Below, piece after piece: positions 34,616 through 46,295 of a stretch of 64,000 bases of DNA. Under the pieces are notes generated by a model. That model saw only the letters and a list, made by a program, of their open reading frames with translations, made no database searches and was not told the DNA's origin. Location: assembly GCF_900660545.1 (NCBI RefSeq), contig NZ_LR214986.1:744001-808000 (forward strand), written 5' to 3'. The position numbers and the translations under genes are program-made. Source of the stretch: Mycoplasmopsis cynos (lineage in GTDB: Bacteria > Bacillota_I > Bacilli_A > Mycoplasmatales > Metamycoplasmataceae). Position 1 is the stretch's first letter. Each line of letters begins with the position of its first letter.

Positions 34616-35404
34616 TTACTGTCTTTTTAGCTTATATATTCCGTAAATTATATTAGCTGTTAAGACGATAAAAAGCACAATTGAACCTAAAACTAAACCT
34701 CATGGTTCAAATGCACCTTCATACAATTTTGTTCCAAGTGTAGATGTGTTTGATAATGTTCTAGTGATGATAAAATCATCAAAACTAAACACAGAACTTA
34801 CTACTAGTACAGTAATAATTGAAGGTATCATATAAACTAAATAAGTTTTAAATCATGAACGAATTTTTGAATAGCCCAAGTCTTGTGAAGCCTCAAAAAG
34901 ATTGTTATTAAATTTTTCAGATCTTGGCAACATTAGCAAAATTCCATAAGGTAAAGTCATAATTGTGTGTCCTACAATTACTCTACCAAATCCTTCTTTA
35001 TCAACTGAAACAATTCCAAAGAATGCACTAAATACTAATACTAAGCCAATTGCAGTAATATTATCAGGATTAATTAAGGGAATGTTTGAAGTAGCAGTTA
35101 ATGTTGTTTTTAGTAATTTATTTTTTTGTCGATAGACAGCATAAACAGTTATTAAACTTAAAATAATAACTAAACCACTAACCACTATAGCCAAAATCAA
35201 TGTATTAATTAAACTTAAATCTCTACCAGAATTAAATAAGCTCTTTCAATTTTCACTTGTCGAAGCCGTTCAAGTTGGATTAAATTCTCCTTTGGGCGTT
35301 GGTTTATTAAAACTAAAAATCACTCCAAAAACAAGTGGTACATAAACAAAAGATAAAATAATATAAATATAACTTCTTCTTAAAAAAGTAGTGAATTTAT
35401 TCAT
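34616..35404 (-). CDS. potC: Polyamine ABC transporter permease PotC
   Basis: A 262-residue inner-membrane permease with about six helices and the EAA loop FEASQDLGYSKIRS near residue 180, where it would meet PotA. The start ATG 35402-35404 (SD AAGGAG) overlaps the potB end by eight bases. Confidence 0.9.
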
Positions 35405-36230
35405 AATATGCTCCTTTTTTAAGTTTAAAAATAATTTTAGGAACAATTAATAACAGTGAATATATACCAATAAATATAGTAGAAACAACAATAACCAACA
35501 TTGAACCAGTACTTAAATCATACTTATTTCCGGGATTAATTTTTGAATTAATAACTGTTCCAATTAATTGATTTTGAGATCCATCTGGAAGTAATTTGGC
35601 ACTTACAATAAATGTAGTAGCACTTGATAAAAAGATAATTCCAAGTCCACTAATGATTGCTCTTGTTCCGTACGGAATAATAACTTTAAAAATTGTTTGA
35701 ACATTATTGAATCCTAAATCATGACTTGCTTCAATAATATTTTTAGGCATATCTTTAAATACAGTATATAAAGGCATAATCATTAAAGGAACATTTAAGT
35801 ATGTTAACCCAAAAATAATAAATAATTCATTATTTAACGATTTTGGATTGCTAGCAAATACAGCCAAAGCAAGTCCTTTAATTGAATAAATTCTAGCGAC
35901 AGTAAAAATTGCTAATGGACTAATTATTAGACTCAAAGCAAATATTTTAAAAATTTTGGACTTAGATATTGATACAAAATATGCATACGGGAATCCTATT
36001 AACAAACACAATAAAGCTGAAACAATTCCAATTCACAATGATCTGAAAATAATATTTCATGTATTTGCATCTTTTACAAGTACATAAGCATCAAAATCTT
36101 TAGTAGAAAAAGCACTTACTATAATCATAATTATTGGAAGAATTATTAAAAATATTGCTAACAAAAAATAAGGAATGAATAGTGAAGCTTTACCATCAAA
36201 CTTAAAAAGTGATTTTATTTTAAAACTCAT
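35397..36230 (-). CDS. potB: Polyamine ABC transporter permease PotB
   Basis: A 277-residue permease with about six helices and the EAA loop IIEASHDLGFNNVQTIFKV. The start ATG 36228-36230 lies inside the last codons of potA (ATGAGTTTTAA, 11-base overlap), and its end overlaps potC, so the operon is tightly coupled. Confidence 0.9.
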
Positions 36231-37590
36231 TTTGATTATAATTCCACTTCGGATCTTTTTTCATTAAGTGAATCGAATCAATAGTTCAACTAAGGAATAC
36301 TTTTTCATCAAGATGAAACTTTTTAGCTGTTTCAACATGAAAAATATTACCTTCATCAGATTCAATTTTTAAGTAGTAATAGCTTCCTCGATATGAAATT
36401 TCTTTAACATATCCAATAATCTTATTTTCTTTTGAGGTAGTTGTATTTGAAATATCAATATCTTCTGGTCTAATTAAAACATCAACTTCTGAATTGATTT
36501 CAAATTCATCTTCATCATGAATAGTTTTATATTTCTTTCCAAATAATTTTACATTACCATCATATAAAAATTTACCATTAAAAATATTAGAGTCACCAAT
36601 AAATTTTGCTACTCATATATTTGTTGGATAATCATAAATTTCTTTAGGAGTATCATATTGTTCAATAACTCCATCACGCATAATTGCGATCCTATCTGAT
36701 AATTCTAGTGCTTCATCTTGATCATGAGTAACAAAAATAAATGTTAATCCAAGCTCTTGTTGAATCGTTCTTAGAAGAACCTGCATTTTTTGACGAATTT
36801 TAGCATCTAGGGCACTCAAAGGTTCATCAAGAAGTAAAATTTCAGGTTCGATAACTAAACTTCTAGCTAGTGCAACACGTTGTTTCATACCACCTGAAAG
36901 TTCACTAATCGCTTTAGTTTCATTACCGGTTAATCCGACTATATCAATAATTCTTTTAACTTTTTCATTCAACTCTTCATTAGACATCTTACGTTTAAAA
37001 TACTTATTTTCATAATCTTGTGTTTTTAACTGTACAAAATTTTCTCAATAAGAATATTTAAAATCAGAATCATCTAATCAAGATTGTCGTTTGTTATATT
37101 GATATGTACCAGGTTTTAATTTTTCTAGTTCTTCAATATATTTATCTTGAATTAAATCAAGCGCTTGCATTTTTTTCTTTGCTTTTTCTTCTCAATATCT
37201 CTTTTTAATTTCTAGTGCATTTATATATTTTTGATTAATTATTTCTTTGGGAACTCTTTTGATTTTAAGTCCATATAAAATATTTCCTTCAACATTTAAA
37301 TGAGGGAATAAAGCATAATCTTGAAAAATAGTTGAAACATTTCGTTTGTATGGAGAAAGATCTTTAATATCTAATCCATTGAACTTTATTTCACCACGAG
37401 TAGCTCATTCAAAACCGCCAATTAATCTTAAAATGGTTGTTTTTCCTGATCCGGATGGTCCTAATAATGTGACGAATTCACCTCTATTAATTTTTAAATC
37501 AATATTATTTAAAACAGTTTTATTATCAAAAGTTTTAACTATATTTTTTAATTCAATAATATGATTTTGTTTCTTTTTATTAATAGCCAT
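36220..37590 (-). CDS. potA: Polyamine ABC transporter ATPase PotA
   Basis: A 456-residue ATPase that drives polyamine uptake. Walker [10 protein letters not shown] (about 44-52), Q-loop [10 protein letters not shown], signature [15 protein letters not shown], Walker [13 protein letters not shown] and switch THDQDEALE are intact. A C-terminal TOBE-like domain follows (residues about 330-456). Between the Q-loop and signature lies an insert of about 100 charged residues, as in other mycoplasma PotA proteins. The SD AAGGAG before ATG 37588-37590 lies inside a long inverted repeat (37595-37638), which points to control at translation start. Confidence 0.93.
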
Positions 37591-37913
37591 TTTTCTCCTT
37601 TCTTTTATTTTTGGATTTAAAAAATAAAAGAAAGGGAGACGGTATCATAAAGATTCTCGCGATATTCTTCAACATCACAAGATTCACATGGATATTCCAA
37701 ATCATTAAAAATATAAAAAATATTCTTAACCTCTAAAATCTGTATTAATAATGCTTTCTTTTTCATTAAAATAAATTATATTAAAATTTTAAAAATATTA
37801 TTAAAAATCACAAGATTAAATGATTAAATTAATCTAATTTAGCTAAAATAAATATGAAAAATCACACAAGAAATATTGTGTGATTAACGATTTAATAGAT
37901 ATGTCATATTTAA
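37591..37913. promoter_or_regulatory. potA leader and upstream region
   Basis: 323 bases without a gene between potA and the rpsR end. It contains the SD-burying hairpin listed next. Further upstream I see only AT-rich sequence with possible -10 boxes and no recognised riboswitch. Confidence 0.5.
37595..37638 (-). promoter_or_regulatory. Long hairpin covering the potA Shine-Dalgarno
   Basis: CTCCTTTCTTTTATTTTT (37595-37612) is complementary to 37620-37638 over 18 base pairs with one bulged G; the loop is about seven bases. On the potA mRNA the 3' arm ends in AAAGGAG, the SD, five bases before the AUG. No T run follows the stem in either direction, so it is not a terminator. If folded, it would block initiation on the first gene of the polyamine uptake operon. 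Confidence 0.75.
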
Positions 37914-38174
37914 TTATTTTGACATCAAACGAGCACGAACAATTGTGTATGGAATTAAAGCCATAAATCTTGCTCTTTTAATTGCATTTGCAACTTTTCT
38001 TTGGTGTTTTGCACAAGTACCTGTTAATGATTTTGCCTTAATTTGACCTGTTGCAGAAATAAATTTGTTAAGAAGCTCAGTATTTTTATAGTCAACATAG
38101 TGTTGATTTTCTTCACAAAAAATACATACTTTTCTTCTACCTGCAAAAACTTTTTTACGTTTAATATATGCCAT
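37914..38174 (-). CDS. rpsR: Ribosomal protein bS18
   Basis: An 86-residue S18. It carries KVCIFCEE and TGTCAKHQR, the cysteine arrangement of the zinc-binding S18 form, and the conserved [10 protein letters not shown]. Third gene of the rpsF-ssb-rpsR operon. SD AGGAGG upstream. Confidence 0.97.
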   Translation of the reverse strand: MAYIKRKKVFAGRRKVCIFCEENQHYVDYKNTELLNKFISATGQIKAKSLTGTCAKHQRKVANAIKRARFMALIPYTIVRARLMSK

Positions 38175-38186
38175 TTTTCCTCCTAA

Positions 38187-38720
38187 TTAATCTTCATTTT
38201 CAAATAATCCAGAACCATCTTCAACAAATGCTAACTCTTCAAATTCATGCAAGTTATTTGTCTCAGGTTCTTGAGTATTTGTTTTTTCACTTTCTACTAT
38301 ATGAGAAGTTTCATTGTTATTTGATTGAACATTTTTAGTAGCACCCTGATTATAGTTTTGTGTTTGGGGACTGTAACTATGTGATCTTTGTTCAATTAAA
38401 GTTTTTGATTCTAAAATTTTACATTCAAGTACAGTTACATCTGTAGATCTTTGCAATTGATTTAATTGATTTGTATATTGATTAATGTGAAGTTCACCCT
38501 CAATATAAATTAATGAACCTTTTCTAGAATATTTACTCATAAATTCTGCAGTTGTTCCTCATAATACAATAGGAATAAAATCTGTTTGTCTTTCAGAATT
38601 TGCAGAAAGTCTTTTTCTTTCTACAGCAAGTGATGTTCTTGCATATGGTCTACCTTGCTTTGTAAAAGTTAATTCTATATCTTGTGTTATTCTTCCAATC
38701 AAAATTACTTTATTAATCAT
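38187..38720 (-). CDS. ssb: Single-stranded DNA-binding protein
   Basis: A 177-residue SSB starting at ATG 38718-38720: MINKVILIGRITQDIELTF, OB fold to about residue 105, a Gln/Asn/Ser-rich linker, and an acidic tip (EDGSGLFENED) for partner proteins. Lies between rpsF and rpsR, as is usual in Firmicutes and mollicutes. One UGA at Trp within VLWGTTAEF-like sequence. Confidence 0.95.
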
Positions 38721-38746
38721 TTTTAAAACTTCCTTTATGAGATTAA

Positions 38747-39175
38747 TTATTTTGTTTCAGTTTTTTCAATTCTTGGACGTAGTGGTTTTTGAATTCTTGC
38801 TGGTCTTTCTGTATTTGTTTCTGCTAAATTGTCTTTCGGTCTTCTTTCGAATACTCTCTTAAATTTTACAGGTTTTTTAGTTGCTTTTTTAGGTGATAAT
38901 CCTTTTTCAGTATCAAGATTTATCACTAATGTTCTTCAAACTTCTTTTAAAATGTTTGAACGACGAGTGAATTCAGCGATGTTTTCACCTTTTGATTCAA
39001 CATTAGCTAAAATATATTGTGCAAAACCAGATTTATTTATTTTGTAAGCAAGATGATTATTTTCAAGCTTTTCAGCTTTTTGAACACCCTTTCCAAAAAC
39101 TTCTGCTAAAAGATCGTATGCAATTTTAACATCAGCTTTAGGATCAATAATCATCATTATTTCATATTTATTCAT
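38747..39175 (-). CDS. rpsF: Ribosomal protein bS6
   Basis: A 142-residue S6. ATG 39173-39175 with SD GAGGAG is preferred over the upstream in-frame ATG at 39187. The core MNKYEIMMIIDP...ILKEVWRTLVINLD is followed by a basic C-terminal tail of about 45 residues, as in other mycoplasmas. First gene of the rpsF-ssb-rpsR operon, divergent from topA. Confidence 0.95.
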
Positions 39176-39379
39176 TTTGCTCCTCATGGTCTTTCTGAGC
39201 TATTTTTAAATAAAATTTTATTAAATAGCTAAGGAGTATTTTAGTATTTTATACTCTTATAAATTATAATATCATATTAAAATTATCAAAATTTAGATTT
39301 ATTAATTAATAAGTGTATTATATAGTTAAAAAAGTTGAGTTCTCTAATAAATTTAAAAAATTATTTTTACAAAAATGAT

Positions 39380-39409
39380 TTGGATTTATTAAAAATAATT
39401 GTATATTAT
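39380..39409 (+). promoter_or_regulatory. topA promoter, apparently leaderless
   Basis: TTGGAT (39380-39385), 18-base spacer, TATTAT (39404-39409). The topA ATG begins six bases later, where transcription should start, and there is no SD, so the mRNA would be leaderless. Confidence 0.5.
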
Positions 39410-39414
39410 TTTGT

Positions 39415-41241
39415 ATGAAAAATTTAGTTATCGTTGAGTCACCAAATAAAGTTGCAACCATTAAAAAATATCTTGGAAATGAATTTGAAGTTGTTGCTTC
39501 AGTTGGCCATTTTCTTAAAATGAAAACAGATGGACAATTTGGGCTTGGTATTGATTTTGAAAATTGAGAACCTAGATATGCCCTAGACACATCAAAAAGA
39601 AAAGTAGTTAAAGAAATAAAAGAAGCCTTAAAAGATATTGACAAGGTATATATAGCAACTGACCCTGACCGTGAAGGTGAAGGAATCGGACAACACCTTG
39701 TTGAATATTTTAAAATCAAAAACTATTCTAGAATTAGATATAACGAAATTACAAAGGATGCAATTATAAAAGCAATTAATAATCCCTCATCGCTTAACGA
39801 AGGATTAATTAATGCACAGAAATCTCGAAGAATGCTCGATAGAATTATCGGGTTTAGATTAAGTAACTTAATGAAAGTTAAATTTAAAAATGCACCTGGT
39901 ATTCCTACGGCCGGTAGAGTTCAATCAATTGCTCTTAAGTTGGTTATAGATCGTGAAAGAGAAATCCTTAATTTTGTTTCTGAAAAATACTTTAAATTAA
40001 ATGCTAAAATTTATCAAAACGAGCAATTAGCATATTATTTTAATAAATTAGCAGATGATAGAAAAGATTGAATTTTGCCAAATGAAATAGATGAAATTAA
40101 AAAATATTTTGAAACTGCAAAAAAAGAATTATTAGTAACTGATGTTTCAATTTCTCGCAGAAAAGTTCCTGCAATAACACCTTTCAAACAATCGGCTTTA
40201 TATAAGAAAAGTCCATTAAGTTCATCATCAACTCAATCGATTATGCAAAAGCTATATGAAGGTTTTGGTGACGGAGGTTTAATTAGTTATCCAAGAACTG
40301 ATAGCACCAGACTTTCACAAGATTTCATTAATCAAGCACAGGATTACATTAATAAAAAATGAGGTAAAGAATATGTTGCTACAGAAATTAAAGGATTTAG
40401 TGGAGATCAAGACGCTCATGAAGCGATTAGACCAACTAATATCTTATTAACTCCTGAATTAGCATATCAAAAATATCCTGAATTATCTGAATCTGACTTA
40501 AAAATATATCGTTTAATATACGAAAACACCTTAATGGCTCTAATTTCTCAACCAATTCGAGAAAGTAAATCATATGAATTTGCAAATGGAAAATATAACT
40601 TTAGACAATCATTTTCAAGAATAGTTTTTGATGGTTATTATGTAATAAAAGAAAAAACACCAGAGCCAATAGATCCAGACTATCATAAAGGTCAAATTGT
40701 CAATGTTGAATCATTCAATTTTGAAGATCATGAAACTCAACCACCGGCAAGATATAATGAAGGGTCATTAATTGAAAAACTTGACAATATCAAGGTTGGA
40801 AGGCCATCAACATTTGCTACAACTGTAAATATTATTAAAAATAGAAAGTTTGTAATAAGTGAATCTAGTCAATTAAAACCAACTGAATTTGGGTTTGCTT
40901 TATGCGATTCATTAATTGCCGGATTTCCTAATATCATTAATGAGAGTTATACAGCAAAAGTAGAAGAAGAATTAGATAAAATAGCCGAAAATACTTTATT
41001 TAAAAATAATGTACTTCAAGACTTTTGAAATAGATTTCAAGAAGAAGTAATAACTGCATCAGAAAAAATAAATACCTATCATTTTTCAACAACTGAATTA
41101 GAAAGGGCTTGTCCTGAATGTGGCGGAACTTTATTAATAAGAAATAACAAAAAGGGACAAAAATTTATAGGTTGCGCAAGCTTCCCTAAATGTAAACATA
41201 CAGAGAGCTATGAAGAGCAACAAGAGGACTATCAAAATTAA
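39415..41241 (+). CDS. topA: DNA topoisomerase I
   Basis: A 608-residue type IA topoisomerase that relaxes negative supercoils. TOPRIM domain with VESPNKV and DPDREGEG (about 82-89), catalytic Tyr in SYPRTDSTR (about 291), the NIKVGRPSTFATT block, and a single C-terminal four-Cys zinc ribbon (CPECGG...GCASFPKCKH). It is shorter than the E. coli enzyme, which has more zinc ribbons. No SD before ATG 39415; see the promoter. Confidence 0.95.
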
Positions 41242-41251
41242 TAATAATTGT

Positions 41252-41294
41252 AATAAAAGAACATTTGGCTTATATAACCTAATGTTCTTTTATT
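41252..41294. terminator. Bidirectional terminator between topA and DUF2130 gene
   Basis: AATAAAAGAACATT (41252-41265) / AATGTTCTTTTATT (41281-41294), a 14-bp stem with its own A/T tails, between two converging genes. Confidence 0.85.
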
Positions 41295-41303
41295 ATTAAA
41301 TAT

Positions 41304-42770
41304 TTATTCTTCAGTTACTTCTTCCGAAATGTCTTTTATATTACCAATTTGTTTCTGTGCTACTTGATTAACATCAAGTAAAAAACTTTGTCTGTAAAAT
41401 TTTTCTTGAAAGGCTTTATCAATTTTTTTGATTGTATTTTCTTCTATACTTCTAATTTTTTCTTTAATTTTTTCAGACTCTATTTTAATTTTATCTGCAA
41501 ATTCAGAAATCTCTGACAATCTATCTTGAAGTCTTTCAAAATTATCCCTAATGTTTTTTTCAAAGAACTCTTCAAATTCTTTTATTATTCTTTCTTTTTG
41601 TTTAAAATTCATTTCCTTATATGAAATTTCTGATTGTTTTTCAAAGAGCATTCTTAACATTTTAACTAAAGAAACAAATGTCACATCTCTTACAATAAAA
41701 ATATTATTATAATTTCTGGCAAAATTTATGAATATAGACTCATCAGGATTTAATTCAGTAACTAATATACCAAAATTCGCTCCATAATTTTTAATATCTT
41801 TAGCCAATTTATCATAAAAGTCTTCGTTTTTCTTTGAACCTTCATCTGTTAATTTTGCTTTAGCTTCAATTACTAATTTTCCAATAACATTGTCTTCGTT
41901 TTTCTTATCCAAGAATTCTATAACAATATCTGGCATTTTACCATTTATTGCTTGTGTTGCCTTACTGAATCTAATATTTGTATCCATACTAAAAGCGTCT
42001 TCAAGCATATTTAATAAATGATCTTCAAATTCATTCCCAATTGTTTTAATGTTATTATTTTTTCAACTTGATTTTGTCCTTGCTTCAATTAATTGTCCAC
42101 TCAATTTATTAATTTCTGCTACTTTTTCATTAATAATATTGTCTTTATTGCTTTTTTCTTCTTCTAAAAACTTTATTTTTTCATCTTTATGTGATGAATC
42201 AGCATTTAGTACATTAATTTTATCTTCAAGATCTTTACGAAGTGATAGAATCTCTATTTCTTTTTCTTTTACTAGTAAAGAAATCTTATCATTAAATTCA
42301 TTTTCTTTACGAGAAAGTAATTCTGATTGACTTTTTATTTTGTTTTGTAGTTCTAGGAATTCAATATTCTTCTGAAAAGCTATAAGTTCTTTTTCTTTTT
42401 TAAGAGCTTCATCTAAGTCAGTAGTAAATTTAGCTGATAATGATTTTCTATTTTTTTCAAGTTCTTCTTTTAATGAAGAATGATATTCTCTTAATAGTTC
42501 ATTTTTTTCTGATTCAAATTTAATAATTAAATCATTATATTCTTTTGATTCAATAACATTTTTTGAAAAATGTTCTTTTGCTTTGTTATATATCTCTTCT
42601 TCTTTAGCTCTCGAAATAACATTTGAAGCTTCAGATATATATCTAGTTATTTCTTTTGATCCAGCATCCAAAATTTCTTTTAATGAAATAAAGTCTCCTG
42701 GTTGAGCATTTTCAAGAATTTCGAATTCCATTTCATCCAAATTTTTAATTTTAATATGTATTTTTTTCAT
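41304..42770 (-). CDS. DUF2130-family coiled-coil protein
   Basis: A 488-residue protein with an N-terminal half of heptad-like Lys/Glu-rich coiled coil (about 60-235). A C-terminal globular domain matches the DUF2130 pattern: IGNEFEDHLLNML, PDIVIEF, KLVIEAKAK, and YGANFGILVTEL. The D...E.K spacing resembles a PD-(D/E)XK nuclease fold, but activity is not established. ATG 42768-42770 with SD AAAGGA is chosen over the upstream in-frame ATG. Single gene with its own terminator; function unknown. Confidence 0.75.
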
Positions 42771-43043
42771 GCAAGTTCCTTTCATTTTTTTACTGATTTA
42801 ATTATATACTTTTTGAAGATTAAGAACCCAAAAAATAGGTAAATCATCATTTCTATTAGAGTTAAATATCACAGGATTCTATTATAGAAAAGCAAACTTT
42901 TATCCCTATATTATAGTCTCATACGTTTTTATAATAATTTTATTTTTATACTTGATAACAAAAACCAAGAACTATTTACATATATGATTTTCAAAAAATT
43001 TTTTTACATAAAAAACTATTTTTTCGATTTTTAATGCAAATAA

Positions 43044-43063
43044 AAACAAGCAAATGCTTGTTT
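43044..43063 (-). terminator. deoB terminator
   Basis: AAACAAGCA / TGCTTGTTT with a 2-base loop, followed by TTTTTATTT on the minus strand just after the deoB stop. Confidence 0.75.
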
Positions 43064-43069
43064 AAATTA

Positions 43070-44257
43070 TTAAACTAGTTGATCAAAAATATCATCACCA
43101 GTTTCTGCAACAACTTCAACATCAAAGTTTCTTGCTATTATATTTCCTAAGGTTCCTAATCCTTCGAAATTTGGTAAAACTTTCGGTTTAGTAAATGACT
43201 TAGAAAAAATAGTAGCTGGTAAAAATTCTCTTGTGTGGTTAAAACCTGGATATAATGGATCATTACCATGATCAGAAGTCATTATTAATAAATCATCTTC
43301 TTTTAAAACATTTAATAATTTACCGAGTTTATCATCTAATAAAGCAATGTTTTCTGCGTATCCTATAACATTTCTACGGTGGCCATAGTGTGAGTCGAAT
43401 TGTACTAAGTTAGTAAAAATTAATTGGTTCTCACCATCTTTTTTTGCTAAATCAATTGTTATATCCATACCATTAGCATCGCCTTCACTAGGATAGTGAG
43501 TTGTAATTCCTTGACCCACAAAGATATCATTTATTTTTCCAATCGAAATAACTTCAACACCTTTATCCTGTAATCTATTTAAAATCATTTCTCTTGGTTT
43601 ATTTGCATAATCATGACGGTTAAATGTTCTAGTAAAATTACCAAAATCTCCAATATATGGTCTTGCTATGATACGTCCCACATTTCATTCTGGACGTGAT
43701 GAACAAATTTCTCTAGCTGCTTTAGCATAACGATATAAATTATCTAATCCTGTTCATTCTTCGTGAGCACAAATTTGTAAAACAGAGTCATTTGAAGTAT
43801 AAACAATTATTGCACCACGTTCTTTTTCTTCATGAGCTAACTCATTAATAATTTCAGTACCAGATGAAGCTTTATTTCCTACAATTGGTCTACCATCAAA
43901 CGCTTTTGAAAGTTCTTCTATTAATTCAACAGGAAATCCTGTTTCAGAAAAAGTCGGAAAAGGAATTAATGTTTTAATTCCCATCATTTCTCAATGACCT
44001 GCAAGTGTATCTTTTGCATTAGAAACCTCTTGGATCTTTGCCATATATGCAAGAGGTTTTGCTACATGATAATTTCCATTTAAGTCTGTTATATTACCAA
44101 TTCCAAGTTTTTTTCAATTATCAATTTTAAATTCTTTTACCATTGATGCTGATTTAATAGTATTAGCGCCGGCGTCACCAAATGCTTTTTGATCACGATC
44201 TGGGCCGATACCTAATCCATCAGTAACAATCATAAATACTCTTTTAAATTTTGGCAT
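43070..44257 (-). CDS. deoB: Phosphopentomutase
   Basis: A 395-residue metal-dependent mutase that converts ribose-1-phosphate and ribose-5-phosphate, feeding nucleoside sugars into central metabolism. Metal sites VTDGLGIGPD at the N-terminus and TSDHGNDP near residue 325; ANTIKSAS, DTLAGHWEMMGI and DSHYGHRRN are family blocks. Start ATG 44255-44257 after AAGGAGA. Same superfamily as gpmI but clearly distinct. Confidence 0.95.
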
Positions 44258-44346
44258 AAATCTCCTTTAAAATACATTTATATTGTACTCTTTTATTATT
44301 AAAATAAAATTTTTTTCACTTTTACAATAATGATTTTATTAAAAAG

Positions 44347-44373
44347 ATATATGTATTTAAATTACATATAACT
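44347..44373 (-). terminator. Lipoprotein gene terminator
   Basis: TATATGTA (44348-44355) / TACATATA (44363-44370), then TCTTTTT on the minus strand, between the lipoprotein stop and the deoB start. Confidence 0.5.
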
Positions 44374-44383
44374 TTTTTAAATA

Positions 44384-46078
44384 TTATTTATTAATTTGTA
44401 ATTTTTCTAGCTTTTTACTTGCTAATTCTAAATTATATTTGTTCCTTTGGATTTGAGTATCTATATTTGAAAGTTCTCTTTCTAGATTTTCTTTTTTTGC
44501 TCTGGTAATATTTAATTCTTTTTCAACATTCACTTTTGCTTCATTTGCTAATTTAAGATCATTCTTTAGATTTGCAATTTTTGTTTTTAAATTAGCTAAA
44601 TCTTTTTCTTCATTTTTTGTTGCTTCATCAACATTTTTTAATAATTTTTCTTTGTTAGTTTTTTCTTGCTGAAGTTGTTTTACTTGTGATTTTAATTGAT
44701 TTATTTCGTCTGTTTTATTACTGATTTCTTTAGTTTTTTGTCCAATTTCATTTCTTATGTTATTTTGTTTTTCTACCGCCATTTCTTTTGCTTTTTTAAT
44801 ATCATTGAAATCTTTTTCAGCTGTTTTAAAAGCTCGTTCTCTTTCTGAATAGTCATATTGTCATTTTGTAAAATCAAAGTTTGCATCATCAAGATAAGCT
44901 TCGATTTCTTTTCTATTTTCAATAGCATCGCGTTTTTCAAGCCCTAATACTAATACTAAATTATCTTTTTCATAATTAAATAAATATTTTTCTCTCACAA
45001 AGTCCTCTATATTTTTTAATAATGTTGGATTCAAAACACTAAGAGGGTCTTTTCAAAATTCTACGTCTTCTTTATATTCGTGTATAAGTTTTGCAGCATC
45101 AACTATATTTTTTTGTAACTTTTCTATTTCACTTGATAATTCTTTTTGCTTATTAATATTTTCTTTGTATTCAAAATAATTAATATTTTCAGGTTTTGAA
45201 CTTTCTGAATGGTTTTTTAATCATTCACTTACTTCTTTAAGTTCTGAATTTATCTTACGTGATTCTACTACTCACTGTTTAATATTATAAAATTGTTTTT
45301 CAACATTTTCTTTAGATTTTAAGAACTCTTCGCTTGCATATTTTTCATCAGCATCTGATGTAATTGATTTTTCTTTTGCTTCTTTAAGTTCTTTTAATTT
45401 TATCTCTATTTTAGTAAGTTTCTTTTCTTCCTCAATATACTTTGATTTTATTTCTGCTTCGTACTTCTTGCTTTCTTCAAGTTTTTTAGCTAGTTCATTT
45501 ACCTCATCATTCTTATCATCAAAAAATCCACCTGAATATTCTTTTTCAGCTTCCGCTTTCTTTTTGATTGCATCTTTTTTATCTAATTCATTTGTTTTTT
45601 GTTCAATTTCTAATTTAGTAATTTTTTCATTTTCTTTTTCTTTTGCTAAATCATTTTCTATTTTTGTTTGTTCTTTTTTATTAGTTTCTAATTTAGCTTG
45701 AAAATCATTTAATTTTTTAATTATTTCTGTCAATTCTCTTTGAAGTGGCACTTGTTTATTATTTAATAAATTAAATCTTTGCTCTAATTTTTGAATTTCT
45801 TTTTCTAATAGTTTAACATTATCTTCTTTAGTTCGAAAATCAGATGTCACTTTCTGTAATTTATTTTGTAATAAAGCATTATCTTTTTCTTTTTGTGTTT
45901 TTGATTCAAGTAAATGTTGAGCTTTTTCATTTAATGATTTGATTTCATCTTTTAATTCTTCTGAATTTTTCGATTTTGGTTTATCAAGTATATTGCATCC
46001 AATAATAGAAGAACTTGAGGCAATGATACTCAAAGGCATTGCAATACCTAATATAAGACTCATTTTCTTACTTTTCAT
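44384..46078 (-). CDS. Coiled-coil lipoprotein
   Basis: A 564-residue surface lipoprotein. ATG 46076-46078 (SD GGAGAAAA) gives a signal peptide with lipobox SIIGC at about residue 28. The mature part is almost entirely heptad-repeat coiled coil, rich in Lys, Glu, Asn and Leu, with a short aromatic break in the middle (about 310-395). No enzymatic motif is visible. Such proteins are common mycoplasma surface antigens; function unknown. Confidence 0.75.
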
Positions 46079-46195
46079 ATTATTTTCTCCATTTAATTTA
46101 TGTTTAAGTATTATCAAAAACTATGGAACATAGTTGCTGTATAATTAATTTCAATATACTTTAATATATACAATAATATAATCAAAATTAATAAT

Positions 46196-46232
46196 AAAAA
46201 ACTTGTCTGTCCAAAGACACACAAGTTTTTTA
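46196..46232 (-). terminator. Terminator after sigma-like gene
   Basis: ACTTGT-C-TGTC / GACA-C-ACAAGT stem (46201-46226) flanked by A and T runs; a strong hairpin usable in both directions. Confidence 0.75.
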
Positions 46233-46295
46233 TTATCTTGACATGATTTTTTAAATTTAGTAAATGCATTTTTTAATAAAATACTCAAGATTCTT

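Noticed and set aside
37595-37638. The potA hairpin as a transcription terminator.
   Set aside because: Neither strand shows a T run after the stem; on the potA strand the stem is followed directly by AAAAAUG.
37591-37689. An in-frame 33-codon upstream extension of potA starting at ATG 37689.
   Set aside because: It would use four UGA codons in 33 residues, has no SD, and runs through both arms of the hairpin, while ATG 37590 has a standard SD.
30752-44257. gpmI and the 43070-44257 gene as two copies of phosphoglycerate mutase.
   Set aside because: The second has the DTLAGHWEMMGI and ANTIKSAS blocks of phosphopentomutase; they are only members of one superfamily.
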